The position numbers and the translations under genes are program-made. Below are positions 13,606-24,690 of a DNA stretch of 64,000 bases, one piece after another. This DNA comes from Ehretia macrophylla (taxonomy: Eukaryota; Streptophyta; Magnoliopsida; Boraginales; Ehretiaceae). The first letter of the stretch is position 1, and each line of letters begins with the position of its first letter. The notes under the pieces were generated by a model. The model worked only from the letters and a program-made list of their open reading frames with translations, ran no database searches and had not been told where the DNA came from. The DNA lies in assembly GCA_037974665.1 (NCBI GenBank), contig CM075773.1:49957417-50021416 (forward strand), read 5' to 3'.

Positions 13606-13942
13606 AGTTTTCAATAAGCTAATGAATTGGTGCTAATAATATTTTAAATCTAATATTACGGTTAGTTTAGTGGTGGAGCGATTAAGTTATGAGTAAGTGA
13701 CTTATTCATTCCTTGAACTTTAATCAACCAAGAGGTTTTTTTTTTTTTTTTTGTGATAAGTCCCAATAAGCCTTACGTCTAATTAAATCAAATCATAATT
13801 CTTTCAAGCACAGTAATATATACTAAATTTAGAATTCTTATGTATATTTGAAAAACTTCTAAAAGGTGTTCCGTTTTTAAAGAAAAAAATTCAAAAACTA
13901 ATACTACTAATAGCAAGGTGCGCTATTGTTTTATTTACTTTT

Positions 13943-14342
13943 GGGTAAATTTCACACATAGTCCTCATTGTTTGCTATTTTTTTTAAAATTGATCATTGT
14001 TATTTTAAAATATTCATAAAGGTCCATAATATTTATAAAGTAATTCAAATAGTCCCTATTATTTAAAACTAACCAATTTAGTCCCTATTATTTCTCATAA
14101 AATTTTATTTAGTTTCCAAATAGGGATAACATATATGAATTGAATTGAATTTTTAAAAAAAATAATAGGGATTAAATTAATTTTTTTGAAAAATAATAGA
14201 GATGAAATTGGTTAAGTTTGAACAATAGAGACCATTTTGAATAACTTTTATAAACATTAAGAACTTCTATGAATCTTTTAAAATATTAAGACCTATATTA
14301 AAAAAATATTTAAACAATAGGAATTAAATGTGAAATTTATCC
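13943..14342. mobile_element. Mutator-type fold-back MITE, copy 1
   Basis: Begins gggtaaatttcacacatagt and ends ..tgtgaaatttatcc, an inverted repeat of the start. The halves pair throughout ('tagtccctattattt' against 'aataatagggatta'). Related copies lie at 17775-18171 and 23519-23898. The last has a perfect 10-bp target duplication, which places the family with Mutator-like elements (usual TSD 8-11 bp). Here the flanks tttactttt and ttttctttt match at eight of nine bases. No transposase is present. Confidence 0.65.
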
Positions 14343-14473
14343 TTTTCTTTTTATTAGGGAAGTTGGTCAGCCTATTTACGGGCAGTTTTTAGAGGACCAA
14401 CTTTGAGGAACAATAATGACCTGTGCCAGTAGTGGTATGATCTTTATTGGTATCTTTGAAACAGTTCTTCTTA

Positions 14474-14733
14474 ATGATCTTTGTTTTTTTTTTTTTTTGG
14501 TCAAAGGATACTTCATTAGATAAACTAGAAACAGTACAATTAGCCTATCCCTTAAGAGGGTAGGTTAGAAAGGAAGAATAGGAAAAGGGATTCAAGTACA
14601 CTTGATAACTAGTCTAATAAAAGATGGTAAAAATAAATCTGGTTAGCAATTCAATTAAAAGTAACATGCGTGTTCAATGTGGATATTCTCTCTTGAAGAC
14701 AGATCCTCTCTAATATCATTGATGATCTTTGTT
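14474..14733 (-). mobile_element. 5'-truncated LINE 3' end with 12-bp TSD
   Basis: A 12-base repeat (atgatctttgtt) lies at 14474-14485 and 14722-14733 and flanks an insert that starts with a poly-T run on the + strand. Read on the minus strand, the insert ends ..ctttgaccaaaaaa with a poly-A tail, the typical end of a plant LINE. The roughly 235-bp body gives only short broken frames, consistent with ORF2 C-terminal and 3'-UTR remains. It is a dead fragment. Confidence 0.7.
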
Positions 14734-15556
14734 CACTTTGCATTAATCTTGCTGTAGACATCCCCTCTTTGTCCCTTTATGAAAATCAAGACTTTGATTT
14801 AGTGGTATATATCTCTTATTGTTAGTACAAAAAATTGCCAGATTAATTTTCGTAAATGATATTCTTTGATATGTGTTGTACGGCTTAGACCTCCATTAAT
14901 TATTATTTAAAAAAAAAAAAAACCTACATGCACTAAAGTAATTAGATGAAAAGGCTCATCAAATTTGTTCAGGATCCAGTAAACACGAGACATGGAATAA
15001 AGCCAAATATTGAAGATAGGTATTATCATTGATAATGGATATCGTGTTACTCTAAATCACTAGAAGATGAAATCTGAATTATTCAACACCACAAAATTAA
15101 ATTTTAATTATTTATTTTGAAAATTCTAATTTCTTTCCTTTATTTTGTTAAAAAAAATGTGATTTTTCAAATGAATGGTTGAGGTACCTACGGTAACATT
15201 TGATTAAAAAAAATGAGTAATTGAGATTTAATTTTGTAATGTTGAATGATCCAAATCTTACCTCTGAGTTTAGGAGACAATGAAACATTGAAACTTGGAA
15301 AATCCAAGTCTAGTATGTGATATTTTTTGTAATTGAATATCTCATATATCTTTGTCGTTATCTGTCTATAAATCGATTAAGCTTGCTTGGAGGGAGCAAA
15401 GCCAAATTAACGGAACTGATTAGCATCATTTTCGAAGATCAATACTAAAAAGATATCAAAAAATAAAGAAGAAGAAGTTCCTCCCTATTTTCATAGATAT
15501 CCAAAGTAATTTAATTTCGTACATGAAAATTCTCTACTATATACAATAAAAGTTCA
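14734..15556. other. Intergenic DNA, no gene seen
   Basis: AT-rich sequence with a poly-A tract near 14911. No open frame or repeat could be assigned. Confidence 0.5.
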
Positions 15557-15566
15557 GTGGAAAATA

Positions 15567-16561
15567 GGGTTAATACTATTTTTGATCCCTTATCTTTAAT
15601 TTCATTGACACTTTAGTCATTTATCTTTAAAATAAAATATTTCAGTCCCTTACCTTTTTAAAGTAAGACACAGTTAGTCATTCCGTTAAAAAAATGACGA
15701 AAAAAAACATGATAGTAAAATATCCCTACTTTTAGGGATAGAAACGTCCTTTACTTATTTATTTTTTTTAACTTTTTTTTTCTTCATCTTCTTCATCTAT
15801 CCTCCACCACAATAACGAACAACCAACAACCAACACCCAACACCTACCAAAATCGCCTATCTCCAAGAGCTGCCTGCTTCGCCACTAAACAAAATGAACA
15901 AGCCATGTTTTATCATAGTCTAAGCACTAAGCTATTATTCATTCGCTGCTGCCACCACTAAACAAAATGGACAAAATGAGCTGCCTTCTTCATTCGTTGC
16001 TGCCACCACTTGCTTAAACTAAGCACTAAGCTATTATTCATAACACACACACGGCATCACTTGCAAGCTTCTACCGTGGACACCGCAGCATGCTACAAAC
16101 GCATTATCATAGTCTATCGCTGTGAGCTCATGATCACCACCCACCGTCCATTTGAGAGAGAAAAAAGTTTAGAGAGAGAAGGGGGTGGTGTTTTCTGGCT
16201 GTTGGTTTTGGAGGTGGCGTTGATGTGGGTGTTCGGTGGTGTTGGTGTGGTTGATGTTAGTGTGGGTGGTAGTGGTGGTGGGTGTTGGGTTAGTGGCTAT
16301 TGGCGGTCGTGTCGGTGTGGTTGGTGTTGGCGGTGGTAGTGGTGATGGGTGTTGGGTGTTGGTGAACTGACCAAAATACCCCTGTAATTTGGAGAAAAAT
16401 CGAGTCATGTGTAAAACATGTGCTTTTTTCGTCATTTTGTAACGAAATGACTAACGGTGTCTTATTTTAAAAAAATAAAGGACTGAAATATCCTATTTTG
16501 AAGATAATGGACTAAAATATTAATGAGGTCAAAAATAAGGGACCAAAAATTGTATTAACCC
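15567..16561. mobile_element. Mutator-type non-autonomous element, 995 bp, 10-bp TSD
   Basis: Both ends start with gggttaatac when read inward, and the inverted repeats continue for over 100 bp ('ttttggtcccttat', 'gacaccgttagtcatt'). A perfect 10-base duplication, gtggaaaata, flanks the element (15557-15566 and 16562-16571). Long inverted repeats plus a 9-11-bp duplication are diagnostic of Mutator-like elements. The interior (about 15780-16370) differs from the ends. It has a C-rich part with duplicated words (gctgctgccaccacta, aagcactaagctattattcat), then a GT-rich minisatellite (ggtggtgttggtgtgg-type). No transposase was seen; the interior could be captured host DNA. Confidence 0.8.
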
Positions 16562-16571
16562 GTGGAAAATA

Positions 16572-17451
16572 TATAGGTGAATATATATATAAGTTTTTCT
16601 ATATATACTTTTTTTATGGCATGGCAAAAGAAATACAAAAAATAAAAAAATATCATTTTTCTTATTTATAATGATAGTAGGAAAGGTATTATTTTTAATA
16701 ATTTATATATAAATAGCTTGAGTTTAATTTCATTTTTTGAATTTGTTTTTACTAAAATTAAGCAATATTTGCATCAAGTCTACGAAAGCTTTTGAGTCAC
16801 ATTCATTTCATACAGCAATATTCTTTTTATAGTTCTATTATGATAATAGGATTTTCAAAAACTGAGTGAATCAATTTTTTTTTTTTTTAAGAATTGCTTC
16901 GCAAATATGCCAGTTTAACCAAACAAGTCAAAGTTAATATTCAAAATAGAATGGAAGGACCAATTACTGACGAATTTCAATTCATTAACGGACACACTGT
17001 ATAGCCACATGTAATTGCTTTTTTCCTTTTTCTTGTTTTTTATTTATTTATTTCCTCTTTTTAAGAATTGATCTAATAGGCAAAACTAGAGTTATAAACT
17101 AATTGAAAATTAAAAAAAATAGTCTCGAGCTCAAGCTCTTGTTTCCTAGTTACATAGGTGTGCTCAAATTCAAACTTAAAAATGTAATATTCGACTACAT
17201 AGCTATACGTTTTCTAACAAAAGTGTAATATAAACATAAATTATGTGTTATCATCAATTTAGATATAACTTGAAGAAATTTATAGCTATATATATATGTG
17301 CATATGTGTATATATAATGTATCAAAGAAATTATAAATGTTTTCCTTTTATTTTGCACTATGTCTTGAAATGCTTTATTTGCTCAAAAATATCATAAAAC
17401 TAAAGATATCAACATTTTTCATATTATCAAACGAAATATAATAAGTCTCTC
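16572..17451. other. Intergenic DNA, no gene seen
   Basis: AT-rich sequence with a poly-T run near 16875 and a (TA)n-like tract near 17288. No gene or assignable repeat. Confidence 0.5.
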
Positions 17452-17576
17452 AAGCTAATTGAAGTTAGAGATTCATGAATAGTTTAGTGGTGAGTTAATT
17501 CCTTAGCAGTTGGAAAATTAGGGTTCAATCTCATGGGGTGAGGGGTAAAAAAAAAAAAAAAAGCTAACTGAAGTTA
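17452..17576 (+). mobile_element. Short tRNA-like SINE with poly-A tail and 16-bp TSD
   Basis: The body at 17468-17560 holds an A-box-like word (tagtttagtgg) and, about 35 bp later, a B-box-like word (gggttcaatctc), followed by a 15-base poly-A tail. It is flanked by aagctaattgaagtta (17452-17467) and aagctaactgaagtta (17561-17576), a 16-bp duplication with one mismatch. The pol III promoter layout, A tail and TSD together support a tRNA-derived SINE of about 80 bp plus tail. Confidence 0.7.
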
Positions 17577-17774
17577 TAATTTCAGTTAAGCTCTTTACTA
17601 AATTTATGAAAGAAAAAAAAAAATTAATGAGATGATTGCGCAGAATTTCTTGGATTGCTGTCATTCAAGACCCCATTATTTGTCCTCTTTGCTCCTTGAC
17701 ACTAACGATGAAAATCCGAATGCACATCAGTTTTAGCATTTTGTGCTCTCATATTGTTTTTTTTTTTCTTTTTT

Positions 17775-18171
17775 GTAATTTCACATTTAATCCCTATTGT
17801 TTACATATTTTTTAATTTCGTCCCTAATAGTTTAAAAGATTCATAGTAGTCCTCAATGTTTGTAAAAGTAATTCAAAATGGTCTCTATTGTTCAATACTA
17901 GCCAATTTGATACTTATTATTTTTTTAAAAATTCAATTTAGTCCTTATTATTTTCTTAAAAAATTCAATTTATTCCCTGCATGTGACGCCTATTTAGGGA
18001 TTAATTTGAAACTTTTGAAAAATAATAGAGACTAAATTGACTAATTTTAAACAAGAAAGACTATTTTGAATTACTTTTGTAAATATTATGGACTAATATG
18101 ATTTTTTTGAAACATTAAAGACCAACTTGAAATAATATGTAAATAATAGAGATTATATGTATAATTTACCC
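17775..18171. mobile_element. Mutator-type fold-back MITE, copy 2
   Basis: Same family as 13943-14342 and 23519-23898: it begins gtaatttcacatttaatccctattgt and ends ..tataatttaccc. The internal 'tagtcctta' and 'aataatagagac' words are arranged as an inverted repeat. T-rich sequence on both sides hides any target duplication. Confidence 0.6.
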
Positions 18172-20583
18172 TTTTTTTTTTTTAGTTTGAAGGGAGGGCT
18201 AGCAGACTTATCGCATCAATGAAAGGGAGTCCACCTGCCAGGGCTACCATTTACCATCATAGAAAATTTTCACCTCCCTGATCTCGCTTCAAAAGCAGAT
18301 GAAAACGCGGGGGCGAATCCATAAATTTTATCCAATAAAAATTAAATTAAATTTTAATCTAAAAATATTTTTAAAACACACAAATTTTTAAAAAAATTTA
18401 AGGTCAACTCAAATAGGTGTCGGTCCGATCCCCCCATGCGCGAAGACTCGTACTTTAGGAATCAGTTCAACAATTTATTATGAATTGACTATTTGACATG
18501 CCAGCATTTATCTTTGCTACAATTTTCAGGTCAATTGTCGCTCCACGACTTTGTATTCTTGATCATTTCTTTTTACTGGAAGAAGTTATTATCCATCAGA
18601 GAAGTTGTTGTGAATTTTATTCCTTTGCTTTTTTTTTTTCTTTTTTTTTCTCTTTCTTATTTTTTCTGGATAATGAAAAATTATTACCCTGGAGAAAGAA
18701 ATTGAAATAGTAAAGGGAATACATTAATTTTTTGTTTTGGTGAAAGAATACATTCATTTGGAGACACGTCAAGAGAAAGCGATTTATTGTACAATAGATG
18801 AGAAGATGAGCTGCTATGACTATGATGCTAAGCCAACCATGAGCTCATGGGTCTAACCAACTATTATATGTTCCAACCACTAGACACAGCACGAGGCACG
18901 ACCCATGACCCTCAGAAGAGAGCCTTGTCCATACCTTAAAGCCAAAAGAAAAGTAAGATGATACTTGACTCAAAAGAATCGGGTAAAGTGGTCGAATAGT
19001 AATTTAATTTGTTCAAAGATTTTATATTTAAATTTATCCCTTCTTATTACAAATGTTGGTCATCTCTTGATTAAACAGTTGGAGCATGTGTTGAGTGGTT
19101 GCTACACCACCAGGTTTGTCGTTAGAGTGGATTCAATGTAATCCCACAAAGATTAAGTTCATTGTTAGACCAAAAAATTAGTTTTGGAGTTCAAGTAGGA
19201 GTGGCTGGACGGTTTTACTTAAAACCGACATGTCTGATCATACGTCCTCTTTAGTCAATTGCATATTACATTAGCGCAACGACTTTCACGGCCCTGCTTA
19301 TTCGGTGCGGTACACTTCACACTAATCCAATCTCGTTAGACTAAAATAAGATGACACTTATTGCAATTAATAATTATTTCAACTCTCTCTCTATCATTTC
19401 TTTGTCATGGGGCCAACTAGCTAGCTAGCAAGAGGGTTCATATAAGGCGCTTGAGGTGGGAGAATCAAAGCTATCGGTTAGGCCATTTCCATGGAATAAG
19501 TGTGTATTGGCACTATAGTGACTTTAGACAAATAAGAGAATTGCTCTTCATCTTTTTCAATGGTGACAAGAGAATATAATAATTCGAAGCCAACTTTCCC
19601 TCTTTTTTTTTTCTTCCTCTCTTTATTCACATCTTCCATCTGGAGAGATTTCTTTTGACAAACACAATCCCTTGATGCAATAAAAGAGTATGGTCCCTTT
19701 CATTTCATGTCATGTATTTTGATATAATATATCATGGTCCCTTTTCAAATGACCTAGCTAGGTCGGCACGCTAGCTTGGCAACATATTCTAGCCATGTAA
19801 ATTGGCCCAAAACGCTTAAATGCATAGTGGTAGTAGTAATTAAAGTGGTGAGAATGTCACATTAATTAATATCCTACATTTATATATGTATGAATTACTC
19901 ATCTGAACTAGAAACATCGTGTATATCAGTTGTTGAATGAACAAGTAAATTATACATATAATTATTTCCGACGCACGTCATCGCGTTCATCCAATGGATG
20001 GTGCATCATGCTCTAGGCGTAGGTAAGTCTTTTTCTAGAGATCATCATAGGGAACCCTCGAAGTTAAAAGTCGACTAACCGTTGCAAGCTCTAGTTTATT
20101 TAACTACGCATCGTCGACTATATGGAAAATTGGAAGTGTGAACTATATAGTGAAAACTTTTTTTTCTTTTGTAAAACGAGAAGCATTTATAATCTTCCCG
20201 AGAAAACACACATACACGCATAGTCACAAGTGCCTGTATGTCTTAGACCCTATATATGATAAATGACCAAAGAGAATATAAGAGTGTTGAAGTAATATAA
20301 TAAACTCTTTTTTAACCGTTTAAGGCTTTAGATGAAATGGTTCTTAACATGATATTAGAGTTTAATAACAAAAAGGACTTGGGTTCAAAACTTACCGTCA
20401 CCCATTTAAAAATATTAAAATTATTCAAGTACAACGCTAAAAAACTAACTCCTCCTAAACCTCTTTCTAATAACTTAATCATTTAGATGAGGTGGTCCTT
20501 AACAAAGAGTGCAAAGTAAGATGTGGGTAATTTAAACTTTGCACAAACTGTATGAATTATGAATTTAGACTGCTTCCGTTTTA
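18172..20583. other. Intergenic DNA with one tail-only micro-insertion
   Basis: No supported gene. The stretch 18760-19800 looks unique and less repetitive than its surroundings. Two overlapping open frames at 18493-18710 are shifts of one T-rich stretch and are rejected as genes. Confidence 0.5.
18717..18759 (-). mobile_element. Tail-only micro-insertion, 14-bp TSD
   Basis: Flanking words gaatacattaattt (18717-18730) and gaatacattcattt (18746-18759) differ at one base. Between them is tttgttttggtgaaa, which on the minus strand reads as a short tail, tttcacc plus A-rich sequence. The same tail occurs in the micro-insertion at 59975-59992. Confidence 0.5.
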
Positions 20584-20625
20584 TAGATGAATAAACATTT
20601 TTTTTGGGTCCTAGACGAATAAACA
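20584..20625 (-). mobile_element. Tail-only micro-insertion, 14-bp TSD
   Basis: tagatgaataaaca (20584-20597) and tagacgaataaaca (20612-20625) flank a 14-base insert, ttttttttgggtcc. On the minus strand the insert is ggaccc followed by eight A. It fits an extremely 5'-truncated LINE-type insertion. Confidence 0.5.
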
Positions 20626-20938
20626 GTCTACTATAGCATTTTAGTTTTGTTGCTACACTCTAATTGAAAATTAAAAAAACGATTGCAATCAGTGTCTTAT
20701 TGTAAAGATTTTTTAATCGTTGTATAACTAAAACTTTCAGCAACAAATTTATTTAATTGCAATTTTTTATCATTGTTTACCAATTGTCATTGTTTACTAA
20801 TAATGCTGAGGATATTACTTTTTTTTCAACAATTTTCAAATTAAAGTTTAATTACAATAGTTTAAGCATTTGTTTATTATTTAAAAAAATTGTTCCATTA
20901 AAGAATTTAATCTAACCTTTTTGTAACGGATAAAAAAG

Positions 20939-21183
20939 TGGTAGTAGGCCTTTTTTTTTTTTTTTTTTGTTGACATAGGAACTCAACCCGATCACCAATT
21001 GGTAAATTCACAGATGTAGCAGTACATCCCAATACATATCTCAGTTCAGGCAAAAATTTGATCTCCATTGATTACAATATAAAAACCCCTAAGTGTAATA
21101 GATTTTAAATTCACGCTCTACAAATTACTCAACTCCTACAGCATTGTCATTTGAACTACCACTTGGGAGCTGGTAGTAGGCCT
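20939..21183 (-). mobile_element. SINE with poly-A tail and 13-bp TSD
   Basis: The 13-base word tggtagtaggcct occurs at 20939-20951 and 21171-21183. The insert of about 219 bp opens with a long poly-T on the + strand, so the element reads on the minus strand and ends in poly-A. Its head on that strand (gtggtagttcaaatgac, then gtgaatttaaaatc about 45 bp on) resembles degenerate pol III A and B boxes of plant SINEs whose consensus carries a ttcgaatc-type B box. The size and termini fit a SINE. Open frames across it are incidental. Confidence 0.65.
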
Positions 21184-21409
21184 CTTGCACACGATGATGC
21201 ACCTTGCAGCTTTCATTGTTTAGAATCCAACAAAGTATAGAAACAAACAAACAAAAATTAATAACAATTCTTGAGAAAAAAAGAAGATCCACGAGGCATC
21301 TTTTCTTGTTCATCATCTTTTTTACGTTTTCTTTTGGGACATTGTCCAATATCTTTTCTTTTCCATTGAAGGAGCACACTACAATGTCAAAATCGACGGA
21401 GAAAAAGCC

Positions 21410-21546
21410 ACTAGACATTTAGTCTAATAGTATAATTCTCATTTTAAATACAAGAGATTCTAAAATTAATTCTTAGAGTTAATATTTTAAATGATATAAT
21501 ATTAACTTATAAGTATTGCTTAACTAAAAAAATAAAAAAATAAAAC
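21410..21546 (+). mobile_element. Decayed tRNA-Pro-like retroposon, second copy
   Basis: The word catttagtctaatagtataa, followed by ttctcattttaaatacaagag, is closely related to the tRNA-Pro-like insert at 31981-32073. An A-rich tail (aactaaaaaaataaaaaaat) follows near 21523. No clear target duplication was found. It probably belongs to the same tRNA-derived retroposon family, more diverged. Confidence 0.45.
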
Positions 21547-22072
21547 AAATTGTCGGAGAAAACTACTTAAAACTACCCATCAACGAAAAAAAACAAGAAA
21601 AAAAATCTATCAGGATAGCTGGAATAATCAAAAGCATTTATCTTCGTTCCCTTTCACTTTTTGTTTTTTCCCCTTGATTCTTGTAGAGATGCTTTAATGA
21701 GTTGCGTTTCTGTACAGGACAAAGGTTAATTTATTTTGCCCCCATCACTTTCAAATCTTCTAATTACCATGTTTGGTTCATGTCATGGGATTTGAATCCC
21801 TTAGTAAAGTAATAACGTTATAAGAGAGATTAATCTCTTTAATAATATTATTATATTATTAGGAGATTCAAGTCCCCGTGTCATTTCTAAAGGGACACAG
21901 CTTTTTCCAAAACAAATTTCCCGTTTTAATTTGCATTTGGCAAATAAATTCAATACAATGTAGGACAAAATTCACAAATAGTTCTCAATGCAATGGTCGA
22001 TGCACGTTAATATTAGTAGGGACATTAGTCTCTACTAACCCAAAAAAATACTATAAAAACTCCAAAATTATT
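21547..22072. other. Intergenic DNA with a short imperfect palindrome
   Basis: No gene. The stretch 21785-21875 forms an imperfect palindrome (ttgaatccctta..taataacgttat against ataatattattatatta..ggagattcaa). It could be a small fold-back remnant. Confidence 0.4.
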
Positions 22073-22075
22073 TTA

Positions 22076-22811
22076 GGTAGCGATTGGTACACTAGAATAG
22101 ATTTGGACAGGAATAGAATGAGTCAAGGAATGGAATGAACTTGGGAATGAGAATGACATATTTGGTATGCTATAGGGATTAAGAGTAGTAATATGAATGA
22201 CTTGTATAATATGACATAATTATTTTTTTACTGTATTAAAAATAATAATAAATATAAACATAACCGTAAACATAAATAATAATAATAATAATATTAATAA
22301 CAGCAACAACAATAAATAATAATAATAATAACAAAAAATAAAATAATAATAATAACAACAACAACAATAAATAACAATAATAATTAATAACAAAATAAAA
22401 ATAATAATAACAACAACAACAATTATTATTATTATTATTATTATCATTATTACATTGGTATTATTATTATTTTTATTTTCGTTTTTATTTTTATCATTAT
22501 TATTTTCCTTTATTATTATTATTTTAATCACTATTATTATTTTTATTTTATTATTATTATTTTATTATTTTATTATTTTATTTATTATTATTATTATTAT
22601 CATTTTTATTTTTTTTTTTATTTTTATAATAATTATTATTATTATTATTTTCATAATAATATTATTATATTTTTAATTATTTTTATTTTAATTATTATTA
22701 TTATTTTTTATTTTTGTTATTATTATTATTTTTTTATTTTATTTTCATTATAATTTTCATAATAATAATAATTATTATTATCTTTTTTAATAATTATTAT
22801 TATCTTTTTTA

Positions 22812-22844
<33 letters not shown>

Positions 22845-23088
22845 AAACAAATTATTTATAAAAGTTATGTTATATAATAAGGGTATAGTAATCAAGTTTA
22901 TTCCAAACACATAGAAATGGGTCATTCCCATGTATTTGGTTTGGAATGACTATTTATATATATGTGGGAATGAGATTCCGTTGGGAATGACATTTCCAAC
23001 TTCATTCTCTCATACCAAATATAAAAATTAAAATATAATTGAGAATATTATTTCAATCCTAACTCATTCCCACATACCAATCACTACC
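22076..23088. mobile_element. TTA-flanked MITE with expanded AAT/ATT interior
   Basis: The left end ggtagcgattggta and the right end taccaatcactacc are inverted repeats with one mismatch. TTA flanks both sides (22073-22075 and 23089-23091), as in PIF/Harbinger-type insertions. Subterminal text is also inverted ('ggaatgagaatgac' against 'ctcattccc'). Most of the interior is a trinucleotide array: AAT units on the + strand at about 22240-22420, then ATT units at about 22420-22846. The open frames here are translations of this array, not genes. Confidence 0.75.
22240..22846. repeat. (AAT)n then (ATT)n microsatellite array
   Basis: About 600 bp of imperfect trinucleotide repeats with occasional aac, att-t and ttttt interruptions. 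The phase flips from AAT to ATT near 22420, so the two halves are reverse complements and can pair as a hairpin. The array lies wholly inside the MITE at 22076-23088. Confidence 0.85.
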
Positions 23089-23091
23089 TTA

Positions 23092-23508
23092 GACCTTTCT
23101 AATACAACATTCTAGATTCGTCTTTGCCTCAATGTCTCCTCGAGTTTTAAAGTTTTTCCTCAATAACACAAAAGTTACATGATGAATTCTGTGTGATTCG
23201 ATAATTGCTTATCTTTTAGTCTCTTACTTGTAGGAAAGATCTGATGAAATTTATATGTTAACGCACCATGTGTACGCAGATATTAAACAAAAGAAACCAT
23301 GTAATGCATGTGGGGTTCTACAAAGGTGTTCAAATGCATTATAGTACTTGTACCTCATCAACCATTTCTTTGTCAATTGTCAATGGAGACATCCAACACT
23401 ATTGATATTCAACATTTACGTACGGATTCATGGTGCGATCTAGGTTTCTAACTATAGAAGTTTTTTATGGTCAGCAAGTTGCCACCAATTGTATTTCTTG
23501 ACACTAGA
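23092..23508. other. Intergenic DNA, no gene seen
   Basis: Unique-looking AT-rich sequence without open frames of note. Confidence 0.5.
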
Positions 23509-23518
23509 TTCTTTAATA

Positions 23519-23898
23519 GGGTAAATTTTACATTTTTTTCAAGTTAGTTTTTAATGTTTTAAAAAAATTATATTAGTCTCTAATATTTACAAAGCAATTC
23601 AAAATAATTCATATTATTTAAAACTAATCAATTTAGTCCTTATAACAACCCATAAAATTTCATTTAGTCCCTAAATGGGGATCACATGCATGAATTGAAT
23701 TGAATTTTTTTGGAAAATAATAGGGACTAAATTGAATTTTTTGAAAAAAAAATAAGGACCAAATTGACTAATTTTGAACAATAGGAACAATTTTGAATAA
23801 TTTTTATAAACGTTAGGGACCTCTATGAATCTTTTTAAACATTAAGAACTACATTGAAAAAATATATAAATAATAGAGACTAAGTGTGAAATTTACCC
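23519..23898. mobile_element. Mutator-type fold-back MITE, copy 3, 10-bp TSD
   Basis: Begins gggtaaatttta and ends gtgaaatttaccc. A perfect 10-base duplication, ttctttaata, flanks it (23509-23518 and 23899-23908). This is the best-preserved copy of the family also at 13943 and 17775, and it fixes the family's ends. The 380-bp body is an inverted repeat of 'tagtccctaaat' and 'aatagggactaaatt' type words. Confidence 0.8.
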
Positions 23899-23908
23899 TT
23901 CTTTAATA

Positions 23909-24690
23909 TTTATCTTCTAATCTTAAAAACTTCATGGCGGAGTCATATATGCATGAGTGGGGGTTCAATCCGTTTTTTTTTTGTTTTTTTTTAAATGTGT
24001 ATTTTAAGATATTTTTAGGCTGAAAAAATAATTTAGCCCCTATTGAAAAAATTATATATATATAAGTGTTAAATTGTGATATTTTATCCCCCGGCTACTA
24101 AACATAAGTTCTGGTTCTAGCCCTACTTTCTGGTTCCAAGATTGTGAAGTTTTAACATATTTTATTTCTGATTGGAAGAGTCATTTTCAAGTAGTATTAG
24201 ATCAATTACGTATTAATTAATCAATTATATTTCAAATAGTAATAAATTAATGATGAAAATGGGGTGGTATACGACAATTTTTTTGTTTTTGTTTTTTTTT
24301 GTTAGTGTTGGGTGATGCTTCATCGAACTTGAAACTGATATATGAGATTTAAGTGTCTTATTTTTCATTGGACTGCTAACCTCAAAGTTTTTTCTTTAAA
24401 TATATAGGCTTTTTTAATGTGAAAGAACTAATTAAGTTATTCTTATTTACATGTTATAGGCCCTATTAAATAAGATTCTAAATTCGCCTTTGCTCGTAAT
24501 TTATGCGATCATGGATTCCATGACATGTTTTGGACTTTCATGAGAGAGGTAAAGAGATTAACAATGATGATAGTAGAAACTGATGGCTTGGCAAACAATT
24601 CAAATAAAGAAAGATCCTGATGACAATGGGAAAAAGGTAAAGTGTGAATATCAATTAAGAGATGAGAAAGTAGATGCCGTATATATGTAA
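23909..24690. other. Intergenic DNA, no gene seen
   Basis: AT-rich sequence with T-rich runs at 23970-23995 and 24280-24300. No gene was found. Confidence 0.5.

Noticed and set aside
13664-13765. Possible SINE (tagtttagtggtggagcg, then a poly-T)
   Set aside because: An A-box-like word is present, but no B box, target duplication or tail in the right orientation was found.
16010-16435. Open frames of 88-109 codons on both strands, one rich in Gly/Val/Trp, one in Pro/Thr
   Set aside because: They arise from the GT-rich minisatellite inside the Mutator-type element; no domain or start context supports them.
22220-22676. Open frames of 73-103 codons on both strands
   Set aside because: They are translations of the AAT/ATT repeat array and encode only homopolymer-like runs of Ile, Asn, Tyr and similar residues.
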